Origin: Papaver somniferum
Lineage: Eukaryota; Streptophyta; Magnoliopsida; Ranunculales; Papaveraceae
Assembly: GCF_003573695.1 (NCBI RefSeq)
Contig: NC_039368.1
Span: 11,908,360-11,972,359 of the forward strand
DNA length: 64,000 nucleotides
Reading direction: 5' to 3'
Part shown: one piece after another, positions 1-10,563 of the stretch
How the letters are laid out: each line of letters opens with the position of its first letter
How positions within the stretch are numbered: position 1 is the first letter of the stretch
Program-made: the position numbers and the translations under genes
The notes under the pieces: model-generated
Databases searched by the model: none
What the model was told of the DNA's origin: nothing
Seen by the model: the letters and a program-made list of their open reading frames with translations, nothing else

Positions 1-739
1 GGGACGTAGCTTAGAATTTCAGCCGGAGCTTTTCGTGATGGAAAATAAAAACTAACACAAAAATTCCTGTCCACAAATGCTATCATATTGATGTTTAGTT
101 GGGAAATTGTGGCTATAGAGGTTCGAACTCATGACCAACTCAGAAAAGGGACAACGCCCATATCAAAAAATAGAGATAGGTTTAAATATCTCAAACTGAT
201 AGTATTTACTATTAAGGTGTGCGTCAAAACCTATCCAACAAGAAGAAATAGAGCAGTTGAGAAATGCATCCAAAACCTATATGTATATAGCTCATGTCTC
301 TGGAATTCTCCTCCTACTACGATAGAACTGAAGCAGTTGAGAGAAATGCATCAAAAATTAAACATCAATAAGTGCAGGGGATTTAAAAAGGGATCTTGCA
401 ATATTTATGACCAAGGAACTAAAAAGAGCCAAGGGGGATGGATTGACGAGAGAATAAAGGAGGAGGGGAAACACAATTAAATGTGTTAGAGAATAAAGGA
501 AATTACATAGCTTCACTTTTGATCCTTTTCCAGTCGAGAAAAAAATCTATAAACCAAATCAGATAATGCAGCATAATCTCACCATTAAGGATTTTTGTTT
601 TATCAATAACTGTATGATTGGCTTTCATTTTTCTTGATTGTATTTTTCTAGTTTAGAAGTTTATAAGGAGATTTTCTACAGTGCCAGTCAATTTGATTAT
701 CTTGAAGGTAGGAGGAACTCAAAGAAAAGAATAGCAGCC
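1..739. other. Region upstream of the transporter pseudogene, no gene recognised
   Basis: AT-rich sequence with only short, low-quality open frames. I recognise no domain, repeat or RNA. It probably holds the former promoter and 5' untranslated region of the pseudogene that starts at 740, but no convincing TATA element could be assigned. Confidence 0.4.
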
Positions 740-2589
740 ATGGCTGGCATAATGGCCAAACCAGAGGTACAAGGACGGATCATGGCAAGTATAATATGCT
801 GGCTTCTAGGAGTTGGGTGCCTTCTTTCTTGGAACAGTATTGTGACAATACAAGATTACTATCAACACTTGTTCCCGGTATGTGTCTACCTTTTGCTTTT
901 ACTTGAATGTGTTGCTAAAGGATCAAACTTACATTGCTTTCTTTCATTGATGCAGGATTACCATTCGGCTAGGGTGCTCCCAATTGTTTGTTGTACTAAC
1001 AATTACTGCTATACTAACATACTATGAGGCAACACTGAACACAAGAAAACGAATTATTTCCGGATGTCTACTTGTTTTTCTGAGTAATGCAGCAATCATA
1101 GTTATAAGTAGTCACCTCCTCTCGCATGTTATCATACATTAAGCAGTTTCATCTTTTTGTTTGCTCACCTGTGGAACATTTTGTTCTTCCGTTTGTTTCA
1201 TAGTTGGACCTAGCAACATCTGGAGGTGGGGGGCTTGGGAGGTTCATTGGTCTCTGCTCAATTGTTGTAATTGTTGCAGTTGCGCAGGGGTCTCTTGAAG
1301 GTGGGCTGTTTGGAGATCTCTCTATGATGTGTCCTGAGTTTATGCAGGTAATATTTATCTTTTTTCTTGGCTCAATTTTCTCTTTTTACTGGTTTGTTAG
1401 TACTGAAATATATTCCGAAACAAATACAGAATTTTCCGAGTGGCATGGCTGCATCAGGGATCCTACGTCATTTTTGCGGTTGATAACAAAAGCATCTTTT
1501 GAAAATTCCAGGAGTGGACTTCGCAAGGGTGCAAGTAAGTTGCACATCATCAGGAACCAACAACGCGACTTTCCATGTTCATACACGGCCGGACTAAAAT
1601 TTGTAACATCTGAATTTTCCTTGGTACTCAGTGGATCTCTCATGAATCTTATATCTCATTATCTGTTGCAGTGGTGTTTCTCTCAAATGCCACATCTTTT
1701 ATGTTGTTGTGTGCTCTCCTCTATGCATTTTTCTTCGCAAAACTACCAATTGTCAAGTACTATAGGTCCAAGGCAGCTTCGGAAGGGTCAAAAACAGTTG
1801 CAGCTGGCACGGAAATGCAGCAAATCGGAATAGTATAATACTTTCTTTCTTTTCATCTTGTCCAACTCGTTATTTACTATTAGGCCGAGAAATAAGATTT
1901 AGGAGTTTTTGAATTTCAGGCTGATGAGGAGGATGGCCATAAACAACAACTGGAGCGCCTGACCACTAAACAGTTGCTAATTCAAAACCTGGACCTTGCA
2001 ATGGCAATACTTCTAATACACGCATTGACATTGTCGATATTCCCTGGGTTCTTATCTGAAGATACAGGGAAACATAGCTTAGGTTCCTGGTAATCTCTCT
2101 TCCCTGTGTGCCGAGTAACAAATCATTTGCGGGAGCTTCTTACACTTTTGTGGTTCTTCTTTATGAATTCAGGTATGCGTCTGTTTTGATAACAGTGCAT
2201 AATTTTCTAGATTTTGTTGGGAGATACCTTCCAGTCTCAGAAGGCATATTATCAAGAAAGGTCGTCCTGGGTGCAACTCTGTCTCGTTTCTTACTCATAC
2301 CATGCTTCTATTTTACGGCCAAGTCTGGATGATCTTTTTGACATGGTTCTTAGGATTAAGCAACGGATATCTCACACTTCGCGTCTTTACAATGGCACCC
2401 CAAGGTTACAAGGTTGGTTCACTTGATCAGAAACGCATCTCTTTTTAATGTTTTAACGACTTTCTGATGCTCATTGTACGTACGTTCTCTGGGTCCAGAG
2501 CAAAACGCGCTGGGGAATTTGTTTGCACTTTTTCTGCTTATAGGGGTATAGCATTAAATTGGATGTGGCTCATTGGTAAAGGCTGGTGA
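740..2589 (+). pseudogene. Equilibrative nucleoside transporter (ENT/SLC29 family) pseudogene, 8 exons
   Basis: Plant ENTs are multi-span membrane proteins that carry nucleosides across the plasma or vacuolar membrane. Exons by splice sites and family similarity: 740-877 (N-terminal span, CWLLGVGCLLSWNS), 956-1100, 1204-1347 (LDLATSGGGGLGRFIGLC; ends MCPEFMQ), 1430-1534 (LRLITKASFENSRSGLRKGA), 1672-1832 (LPIVKYYRSKAASEGSKTV), 1920-2089 (LSIFPGFLSEDTG), 2173-2412 (FVGRYLP, SRFLLIPCFYFTAKSG, MAPQGYK), about 2492-2589 (GPEQNALGN, then WMWLIGKGW and TGA). Lesions seen: frame break near 980 with loss of about four residues; one base missing near 1465; break at about 2327-2331 where a Trp codon is lost; break near 2543; and the last intron ends in TG instead of AG at 2490-2491. 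The start at 740 matches the usual short cytoplasmic N-terminus. Known: family order of segments. Inferred: non-functional. Confidence 0.9.
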
Positions 2590-3101
2590 ATGTTATTTCG
2601 TTTGAATCCCTTTATGTTGCTTTTTACTTATGACGACAAACACCAAATTGGATGCTCAAAACTAATAGTCCTATATGGGCTATCAGCTACCACAAAATTC
2701 TCAAACTCAAACTATGAGCCTCTCCATTCACAGTTGATTGGTTTTACTTTCTTTTTGGTTTTACTTTTTACCATCATTGCATTATCCAAATCAGTTTTCC
2801 AAACATTGGCAGTGAATCCAAACTTGCAGCTTCATGGCTATGGCATTCCCACATTGGGTGATACGATTATGAGAACTATGTTCATATAGTATTAGGATTT
2901 TTTTTAGGCTACTTCAAAGGATATATTCTGTTTAAGGTCAAATTCTTACAGGGTGTGCAAATAGTTGTTCATTATGCAGCAGCCAGCTTGCTTAAGATAT
3001 CAAGAGAATCAATAATATGTTTATTGGTAAGAGAATTCAAGATTGAACACCTAAATATCAAAAATTAGGACATATATAAATGTAATAATTGTGTGCCTTT
3101 A
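2590..3101. other. Spacer between the convergent transporter and carbonic anhydrase pseudogenes
   Basis: About 500 bases of AT-rich DNA lying between two convergently oriented gene relics. It should hold both 3' untranslated regions. No domain, repeat or RNA recognised. Confidence 0.4.
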
Positions 3102-4407
3102 CTATTTCCAAGCTTCTACTCGCCTCCCGTTCAATTTCTGTAGAGGCCTTGCATTTCTTTGGTACGATTTACCCAGTGCTGCCTTTAGTGCAGCTACTTG
3201 TTGTTTGGAGATCTCCCTCACCTGCAACATCATAGCCTTTCACCCTGTTATAGTTACACACCATGAATACACATACCAAATGTATTTGTTTTTGAAAAGA
3301 TATGAATACCTGGCCAAGAATAGTCCAGATAACTTGCTCAGTACACGGTGGAGCAGTAAGAGAACCAAGGTATCTATAATATGGTATTGTACACTTCAAT
3401 TCTTCGGTTCTAACAAGTTTGATAGGAACCTTTTTGACAGTCCATATGCGCACCTTCTTGTTCATTTTATGTAACTGGTCCTTTACCTTTAGATATCCAA
3501 GCAGACGGCCAAAAAAAACAACAACAAATGATTACACTTCCCACATTCATAACATCAAATATGATACCGTGTTCAAAACCTACGAGCTTAACTAATCTTG
3601 AAAACCGGCTAACAAGGTTCAAAATGACAGAAAAGTGGGAAGAGATCTTACTTGAGAGACGAACGAATCGGGTTTTCCTAATCGATACAGGATTGAAATG
3701 ACAGACAAAGTAGTGTTGTCATCGGATTTGTGAACTAGATGAAGCTCTACATCATAGCTGTAAATTCATAGAATGTAAAAATTCATCAATGAATTACATA
3801 AGAATTTAATTTACAAACAAGAAGAAAATATACTCAAGTTAAGGTAAATAGTGCCAACCGAATTCCATCAATGGTATGTTCAGAAGGAGAATGCCAATGT
3901 GATTGCAATAAATTGTGCTTCTTTCCGTCTATAAGGACCGAACCTACACCTTCCCCGTATAACAACTGCATATGTAATTGTGTATGTGAACCCACCATAT
4001 TTTACGCGTAATCCCGAAATCTTAAGGTTGGAATGTAATTTACATCATTGTAATCTCTAACTTGTGGCAGGAGGTTTGGATTATAAACGGCATCGTTCGT
4101 TTCGATGTTTATAGGTGATTGAATTCTTCCTTTGGAACACGCAGCATAAGCTGGACTTAACTGACTCCAATACGGCGGACCAGTATCTCCACTATAAGTA
4201 AAGTTCACAACTTCTGGAAACATTTAAAAAAAAAATTAGTATACGTACATAAACAGACCATGCTCGATCATGAATAGAGTTCATGCTGACAAATTTATGG
4301 ATGGTAAAAAGAACTAATTAACGAGCATTCTTACGTGCGAAAGAAGTTGCACAGAGCAGTGTAGTTGCTATACCGAGAATGCAAATGGTTATTTGAGAAG
4401 TCGTCAT
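3102..4407 (-). pseudogene. Alpha-type carbonic anhydrase, best preserved copy, one in-frame stop
   Basis: Alpha carbonic anhydrases are secreted zinc enzymes that interconvert CO2 and bicarbonate. Exons on the minus strand: 4407-4335 (start codon plus hydrophobic signal peptide, MTTSQITICILGIATTLLC), 4213-3859 (FTYSGDTGPPYW, QSPINI, then zinc ligands in SHWHSPSEHTIDG), 3757-3652 (third zinc histidine in ELHLVHKSDDN), 3486-3310 (YYRYLGSLTAPPCTEQVIWTI) and 3221-3102 (VREISKQQV, NARPLQKLNGR, stop TAG). Exon phases fit together across the gene. The flaw is TAA at 4002-4004 in exon 2. The paralogue near 58560 has a TAA at the same place, so this is either an old shared nonsense codon or a small unrecognised intron starting GTAAAAT. 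All three zinc histidines are present. Called a pseudogene with moderate certainty; the family identity is strong. Confidence 0.85.
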
Positions 4408-4683
4408 TTTTACTTCTTCTGTTTTCTATATGTTCAATCAGTCTTGTTTGACATTGGGTTTATAGGTGGGATGGAATTTGGACTTATTGCAAATTTTCAC
4501 TAAACGTTGCAATTTACAACGCTAAAACATTATTCTAGAAAAGTTGGATAATATCCTCCTGTTCCTTTGTTATCAACCATGACAGTTGGTATATGATGGT
4601 GTCTAACTCGATTACTTAGAGTCCGATTTAAGGAGGATCTTGCTTACAGCAAACCGTCTATAAAATTCTGTTTAGAATAAATT

Positions 4684-4903
4684 GGTTAAAAAGACCAAAA
4701 TCAACAATTTTTGGGTGAAAATGACATTTAGATTTTGATACTGTTTAAATGGACAAAAATGTAAAAATAGTCGGGATGTAAACAGTTTCATCATACCAAT
4801 TTTTAAATACTTTTTCTATTTTTTTGGTGTCCATTTCACCCATAATAATTTTTACTCGTCCATTTGAACCATGTTTTAAAAATATTTGGACAAATAACCC
4901 ATT
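4684..4903 (-). repeat. Dispersed MITE-like repeat, family R, copy 1
   Basis: Reverse-oriented relative of stretches at 9488-9783 and 40226-40546. Shared landmarks are a run reading TTTAAACAGTATC(A/G)AAA(T), a GGATG(A/T)AAAC motif and GGTGAAATGGAC. This copy is shorter because the middle part with GGATGCATCCTGATG is missing. No coding capacity. A short non-autonomous DNA element is likely, but terminal repeats are not clear. Confidence 0.6.
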
Positions 4904-5339
4904 TTTTGCTCCAACAAATACCTAAGCTTTAGCCTTGACCTTGGTTGACTGTGTTGGACTTGAGTGGAACTAAGTTTTCAGCTACAACAAAAGTTATCAC
5001 TAAGAGAGATAAAAACTTAGACGAACGAGATGATTAATCAAGGAAAACCACCATTGCCGACAACCAAGAATTCAAGAATGAGATAAATATATTTAACCAT
5101 CCGCAATCAATCTCCAGTAGCCGGGATAACAAAAAATGCAACAAAATGCATTAAGGAGGTTATACGCCATGTCCAACTTGTCTCATCTTCGCCTGTAACC
5201 CAGCAGCCGAAGTACATTGTATCTGTGACCTTAGTAAGAACGATTTTTTTGGACCATGTTTTTTTTTGGGATCATGGTTCTATTTTTAGTAAGACATTTA
5301 GACCTAAATCTAGGTCACCCCTTATCTGGATATTTATAT
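4904..5339. other. Duplicated non-coding block, similar to 60230-60720
   Basis: Segments such as GCCGACAACCAAGAATTCAAG and TGCCTGTAACCCAGCAG recur with small changes at about 60300 and 60610. The block belongs to the CA/X segmental duplication rather than to a transposon that I can name. No gene seen. Confidence 0.5.
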
Positions 5340-5351
5340 TAATATCTAAAC

Positions 5352-6786
5352 TACTAATGGATTGATTTCTTTTGCCTTTGGATTGATTTCTAACTTAACC
5401 ACTAATGGATTTTCGTGCGGTTCTCCTCCTCCTGGTACTTCTTCTGCGGTAAAAGAAATAGGTTGTTTTTGCTATTCCTTCAAGGGTGATATCTTCGCAA
5501 GATTCAATATTTCTCTTCCATCATTGTCTCTTGCGAAAACTCGGCTCAAGATGTTATCATGGAAATCCTCTATGCTCTTGAATGAATGTATTATGGAATT
5601 ACAGTAAAGATTCTTTGCCTTTGCTCTTACTTCAATAAAGTATGTATTCCTTCCTTTCTCCGCACCTGATGCATGACCTTCTGGTTGTAGTGGTGGTGGT
5701 AAATTCCGTGGTTGTTGTACCAGAAAATGATTTAACTTCCCCTGATCAATCATTCTTAGTATGATTTTTTTCATATTCTTACAGTTGTTTGTCGTGTGGC
5801 CGTGGAAGCGATGGTAACCACAGAATTCTCCACTTCTCCTTCCTGGTGGTGGCTCATTTCCCATATTTGGTGGTGTTGGTATCTCTTCCATCAAAATTAT
5901 TGCTTCCCAGATTTTGTCTATTACAGTATTTAGATGCGGCATCTTTATGTGCTCCCATACTACTTTATTACTTCCTTGACCTTGATTGTAATATTGTTTT
6001 TGACCTCCATATCCTTCTGGTTGGTTATCAAGTCTTTGAATTTTATTATTTCCTCAGCGATTATTGAACTGTCTTTCTCTTTCAAATTTTTCTTGATCCC
6101 GACTACCCATGGCTACTAGCTTCTGTTGATCTTCAACCATCACCTTTTATTATCTTCCTTGAGATGTGCTTGCAACAGTGTTCGTTATTTTTCGGAGTAG
6201 ACTTTCTTTCCCAGCTTTTGTACTTGCGTTCGCAACAGGATAAGATTCCATTTCGTTCTGATTCTCTTCAAGAGCAATGTACTCCTCCTGATACTCGCGT
6301 AGCTCTGTTATTGATATGATATTTTTGATTCTGAATATCTGTGTGTACAACACGTCTGTTGCAAAAAGTGCATCGATGAATGCTAGTATGAAGTTTCTCT
6401 CATCTACTCGACCAGCCATGTCAATACACATGGTTCTCCATCGAATGGTTAAGCTTCGCAAGCTCTCATTTGTACTTCTTCGCAGACCAAAGACCTCCTC
6501 TATGCCTGGGCATAATACAATATTACTGATATACGCTCCTAGGAATATTGACTGTAGATGGTTAAATGACCTTATCGTTCCTGGGGGGTAAGCCCTCGAA
6601 CCACTTCAGAGCTTCTCCTGATAAGCTTGAAGGAAAATACTTGCATAGAACCGCATCATGATTACAAGATCTCACATAAGCAGGTATTCCCGTCATCTGT
6701 ATTTGTCTCGCAAATGGATTTTTTCCTGCTTCTTCAATGGCCTCATCCAATTGTCGCTTTCCTGCTTCTCTTCTGGTGGTCATCAT
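5352..6786 (-). pseudogene. Gag polyprotein remnant of element A
   Basis: Broken gag frames in order: 6786-6562 has the retrotransposon capsid pattern (PFARQIQMTGIPAYVRSCNH, SGEALKWFEGLPP); 6461-6150 has RSLTIRWRTMCIDMAG; 5942-5472 carries a zinc knuckle-like CGYHRFHGHTTNNC and a gag/protease linker; weak homology continues to about 5352 (ISFTAEEVPGGGEPHENPLV). Stops and frame changes separate the pieces. Gag would form the virus-like particle around the element RNA. No protease Asp-Ser/Thr-Gly motif follows, so the element is non-autonomous as it stands. Confidence 0.75.
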
Positions 6787-7483
6787 TTAACTTACTTCTG
6801 CTAACTCTCTTAAGATTTGCTCATTTATCACCTGGTCTTGTTGCATTGGCCTTTTCAACCTTGCTTGCCTTTCTCTATTTTCACGTATATTCTATCGTAT
6901 TGCCTCTTGTAGTTCTTGTTCTTCGGCTTCATTTCTCCTTCCTACGCCTCTCTCTTTCATCTCTTGCATGCATTTGGGCGTCATTATACCTTTCATCTTC
7001 CTCTGTGCGATCCTGTGGAATTCTTTCCATTTCTCTGCCTTGTGGTATAATTCCTCCCTGTTCTCCATCAATTTCCTCATTCTGTTTATGGAGCGTACGA
7101 TGACGTTCGCGTCCTCTCACTTGATTGTCATGATTGTTCTGACACACAACCTCTTGTAATTTGTCGTTCTTCAGCTTCTTGTATTCTTCTCTGTCTTTCC
7201 CTTTTGTGCCTCAAGTTTGTATCAACGTCGTTTTCGCGCTCGTAATGATTTCGTAGCATTTATCTTTCTTGTAATATCATCCTTCCTTGTTTTGGGTCAT
7301 TCCCACCATCCTGATCATGACGAATGCGATATCGCTTGCCTTGCCGTTCATGTCTATTATCTCTGTTACCCTCTTGCGTGAAGTAATCTTCGCCATGCTG
7401 CACGTACCGATCATCAATCGGTTGTCGTTCTGTGTTATGTTCACCGCGAGGAGATTCTATAAATCTTCGTTTATCTTAAAGTT

Positions 7484-8044
7484 CTAGACAATGTTGTCTA
7501 AAGGTGATTCTTGTATAATATCTCTTCTAATAGACCTTGACCTTGAGCGCGTGGCGCTCCTTGATCTTTGCTCTTGCAATCTTAGATTCTCTTCTCTTAA
7601 CTCATTATTCTGGCGTGTTATATTCGCACGTTCTTCATCTTCTCTCCTTCTTTCCGCAACCAGTCTCTGTCGAAGTTCCTCAATCGTCATGTTTTCTTCA
7701 TTTCCTTCTATAAGTCCTTCGTTTACAGTCATTCGTTCTCCTTCTTCTTCTGTTGAATCTGTTTGTGATGTATGAATGCTTACTCTATCATAATTGATAA
7801 TTCTATTCTGCATTGGTTCGTTTTCAATATGAGTTTGGACTTGATTTCCTATGTTGTTTCTTTCTCCCATCCTTGACGATTCTGCGATTGCACTCCTTCT
7901 TCTACCAACGATTCTTTTACTCCTTCTAATTGCTACTGCTTGTTCTGCTATAATTGCTTGCCTCACCATCTTTTCTGTCTGTAACAATTTACTAACGATG
8001 ATTGTTTTTCTGAAATAACAAAGATTATTTATTGAATCTTTCAA
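7484..8044 (-). CDS. N-terminal charged ORF of element A (gag leader)
   Basis: An open frame of 186 codons between the primer binding site and the capsid part of gag. It is rich in Arg and Glu, with a probable coiled coil (NMTIEELRQRLVAERRREDE) and an Arg/Ser-rich tail (RSRSATRSRSRSIRRD). A more plausible initiator is the internal Met of MVRQAIIAEQ (about 7966). Similar low-complexity N-terminal segments precede gag in Tat-type Gypsy elements. Function not established; it may be the N-terminus of gag separated by lesions in 6787-7480. Confidence 0.5.
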   Translation of the reverse strand: MKDSINNLCYFRKTIIVSKLLQTEKMVRQAIIAEQAVAIRRSKRIVGRRRSAIAESSRMGERNNIGNQVQTHIENEPMQNRIINYDRVSIHTSQTDSTEEEGERMTVNEGLIEGNEENMTIEELRQRLVAERRREDEERANITRQNNELREENLRLQEQRSRSATRSRSRSIRRDIIQESPLDNIV

Positions 8045-8119
8045 ACTTTTCCAAGATTATGAAGATTTTCTAATTTGTTTTCAAGTAACTCCACCAACAG
8101 GGTATATCATTCCAAGTTG

Positions 8120-8132
8120 TTTTCTAGCGCCA
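8120..8132 (-). other. Primer binding site of element A
   Basis: Minus-strand TGGCGCTAGAAAA begins three bases after the LTR end (CAACTACA). The same motif follows the LTR at 55537, which links the two elements. A tRNA-Arg-type primer is usual for this motif. Confidence 0.65.
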
Positions 8133-8135
8133 AAA

Positions 8136-8606
8136 TGTAGTTGCGGGAAATCCTACAACCACACCGTTGATGAAATCTATAGAAGAACTCAAGTAATCAT
8201 CATAAAATTTATAAGAACATTCATTGGATCTTTAGTTTGGATACAAAATAATAAGAAAACTCTAACTTGGAGAACAAACAATCTTTCTCTCTCCTAAATT
8301 CCTTGTCTAAACTCTCAAAAGATCTCCCTAATACAAGGTCGCTCCGTCCCTTATATAGGTATTTACATAGTGGATTACAGCTAATAAAGCTCTTATTTTC
8401 GGATATGGCGTGCGTCATTGACGCACGCTTACATTGACTCTTTTGCACGTTCTCTATAATATCGCATGGTTCTTCACACTTCTCTCGTGACTAAGATGAC
8501 GTCATCTGCTGCGTCATTCTGGATGTGCTGTATGCGGTTGTCTTCGCTCAATCCTAATGGTGGTTATTTCGCATGTCTAATAGGTGTGCGGTATTTCACT
8601 CCTACA
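8136..8606 (-). repeat. 5' LTR of element A
   Basis: 471 bases bounded by TGTAG...CTACA inverted ends. The right boundary is exact because carbonic anhydrase exon sequence resumes at 8607. The LTR tail GGATTTCCCGCAACTACA is nearly identical to the LTR tail of the element at 49770-58004. Confidence 0.75.
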
Positions 8607-8900
8607 GTTTTCTTTACTCATCACAGCTCTTAGAAAAGCTACCTGTTTTTTAGACATCTCTCTCACCTGCATCATAAATCGTCGTCAACTATGTATCAAA
8701 AATGTGCGCACTTGCAAATGCATCGTACACGTACATATGTAAACAAAGAAAAAAAAACTTGTTCGAGGAGAGTCCATGTGACCTTCTCAGTACCGTGGAG
8801 TCGGAAGAATTGGACAGGAAACCAGGAACCAGGATGACCATTTCTGCCTCCAAAACTGTAAACTCAAAACATTTGCAATTTCTTCCCTTATAAGCGCAAC
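8607..8900 (-). pseudogene. Carbonic anhydrase copy 2: exon 4 and part of exon 5
   Basis: Minus-strand 8680-8607 reads as the start of the terminal exon (VREMSKKQVAFLRAVMSKEN) and is cut off by the LTR of element A. About 8895-8767 is a decayed exon 4, with TGGACT-type sequence corresponding to the CTDKVTWTIL segment but with frame breaks. Exons 1-3 are missing. What follows at 8900-9010 is the promoter side of an X unit, so a deletion fused the two. Confidence 0.7.
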
Positions 8901-9014
8901 TTTGAATGAATGATATCTAAAGTTGCCCACATGGTTCGAACTCAAGACCAACACTGGGCTCCTCCAACAATGGGATCTACTCAAGGATATTTTAGTAAAT
9001 CACTCACATATCCT

Positions 9015-9035
9015 TATAAATTACCGAAACCCTAC
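9015..9035 (+). promoter_or_regulatory. TATA box and AAACCCTA-like element of X unit 1
   Basis: TATAAAT followed seven bases later by GAAACCCTAC. The same pair (TATAAATCACCAAAACCCTAC) occurs before the X units at about 45351, 47533 and 63346. AAACCCTA boxes are common in promoters of growth-related plant genes. The conservation across copies suggests a real former promoter. Confidence 0.55.
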
Positions 9036-9049
9036 AATTTCATTAGATG

Positions 9050-10450
9050 TTTTATAAAGAGAGTGAGACCACTACGTGAGTGAGGGCGGCCAGCAACCAG
9101 AGCTCCTCCTACCATTTCTAGATTCAGATGGGGAGTTATGATGCAAGTATTTTCGGTTTGATGTTGGAAGATTTACATATACTACCTTGGAGATCAAAGA
9201 GAAGAGAGACACAAATCCTTGAAGTTGTCGTAATGAATTTTCCTCTCAGATCTAAGTTTTTTGCTAGCCTTAAGATCTGTTTTTTATTATCAGGTAAGAT
9301 CTGTAAGTAAAGGTGTTGTTTGGTACTTTCATTGTCTTAGCCCAGCCATCAATATTAACATTCATGTTTTGTGTTTTTCTAAGCAGTGTTGGGGTGTTAA
9401 TGTCACACTTTCAGATCCGAAGTTCATCCAAGGTTGATCTGTTGTTGAGTACTGACCTCAACTCCAAAATTGGGTATCAGTCTACTAATATTTTTAAAAC
9501 ATCGTTCAAATGGACGAGTGAAAATTAGTATGGGTGAAATGGACACCAAAAAAATAACAAGGATGAAACTGGATTCATCCTGACTTAAACTTAAAAAATA
9601 GCAAGGATGAAACTGGATGCATCCTGATGTAAATTTAAAATAAAAAAAATATTTGAAAATGAGTAGGATGAAACTGTTTACATCCTGGCTATTTTTACAT
9701 TTTTGTCCATTTAAACAGTATCAAAATCTAAATGTCATTTTCATCAAGGAACTGTTGATTTTGATCTTTTAAACTAATTTTGTGTATTGGTAATCACTGG
9801 ATTTGGGATTTTTGAAGTTATTTGATTATTAAGATCTCGTATCTAATTATTAATTAAGCAATAGTATTGGGACAAAGTATGTAGTTGATTTTGGTTGGAG
9901 AAATTTGAATTGAGGGTGTATTAATATCTGTTTCGGGTAATGTTGTATAACTTGAACTGTAACTTGTATGAGTATATATAGAAGGATCACTTCAGATTAG
10001 ACCAAGCTAAGTGATGATATACATTAAGAAGTTTCTACTTTTATTTTGTTTTTGTATGCTGTTTATGCAGATAGCACCTCCATTATTTTAGCCTTGAATT
10101 AGTTTTGTTGCCAAACTAATTCCTATTAGTATAAAAACATTTTTTTGATCAGAAAGGACAGTAATTAGTGCAGGAACATTAGTCTAGGTAAATGCTTTTA
10201 AGTTGAGGCTACAGGCACGATATGCCTCCGGCCCTTGTGTTGGTTGAGCTGACTCAAAGACTAGTAAACTACAACCATTGTTTGCGAGGTGCCATCTTAC
10301 AATGTTGCTACTCTTTATGCAGCTCCTTGTGGCAGTGTTTGATAGTCTGGATTCTAAATACATTATTGACCCACTGAAAACCCCAAGTAGTACTTTCATA
10401 TTTTTATACAAATAGGTATCGCTGAAATTGCTAATCCTAAATCCTTCTCA
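9050..10450 (+). other. Repeat unit X, copy 1: two-exon transcript-like unit of unknown identity
   Basis: Starts about 30 bases after the TATA box. First exon to 9293, a 93-base intron 9294-9386 (GTAAGATCTGT...TTTCTAAGCAG), then a second exon. All other X copies keep this intron. The first exon can encode MLEDLHILPWRSKRRETQ and the copies agree loosely there; the second exon keeps DLNSKIGY in one frame. No known protein family recognised. The intron is well conserved but coding frames are not consistent between copies, so a decayed gene, a 5' leader or a non-coding RNA are all possible. A family R repeat sits at 9488-9783. Confidence 0.5.
9488..9783 (+). repeat. Dispersed MITE-like repeat, family R, copy 2
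   Basis: Contains AAATGGACGAGTGAAAATT, two related GATGAAACTGGATGCATCC modules and TTTAAACAGTATCAAAATC. Near-identical order in 40226-40546. It interrupts the X unit between its second exon and downstream sequence. Confidence 0.65.
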
Positions 10451-10486
10451 AAAGTCAGGTCTTTAAATGCTTCTCAAGAGTCGGAT

Positions 10487-10563
10487 TTTACGTGCGAAAG
10501 AAGTTGTGCAGAGCAGTGTAATCGCTATATCTGAGGATGCAAATGGTTATTTGACTAGTCATT
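10487..10563 (-). pseudogene. Carbonic anhydrase exon 1 relic (copy 3)
   Basis: Minus strand ATG at about 10563 begins MTSQITICIL, the same signal peptide as at 4407, then a one-base loss shifts the frame. The donor GTAA is kept at the exon end. The flanking DNA to 10780 matches the region upstream of the CA gene at 4450-4680, so this is a duplicated CA promoter and exon 1. Confidence 0.75.

Larger units (their letters stand above)
5340..8606 (-). mobile_element. Partial Ty3/Gypsy-type LTR retrotransposon (element A): 5' LTR, PBS and gag only
   Basis: The LTR lies at 8606-8136 on the minus strand (TGTAGGAG...GCAACTACA), followed at once by a primer binding site TGGCGCTAGAAAA, of the type used by Tat-like Gypsy elements. 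A gag-like coding region follows down to about 5350. Protease, reverse transcriptase, integrase and the 3' LTR are absent, so the element is truncated on the low-coordinate side. Its right edge interrupts the terminal exon of a carbonic anhydrase copy (8607 onward). Confidence 0.8.

Noticed and set aside
1386..1643. Minus-strand 85-codon frame
   Set aside because: Antisense to exon 4 and an intron of the transporter pseudogene.
5789..7159. Plus-strand hydrophobic open frames
   Set aside because: Antisense of the element A gag frames; Leu/Phe/Ser richness comes from complementing Glu/Lys/Arg codons.
9128..9310. A 60-residue protein in unit X (MGSYDAS...) as a real gene
   Set aside because: The start codon and frame are not kept in the other five copies (stop after 15 codons at 63464, no matching ATG at 45460 and 59290).
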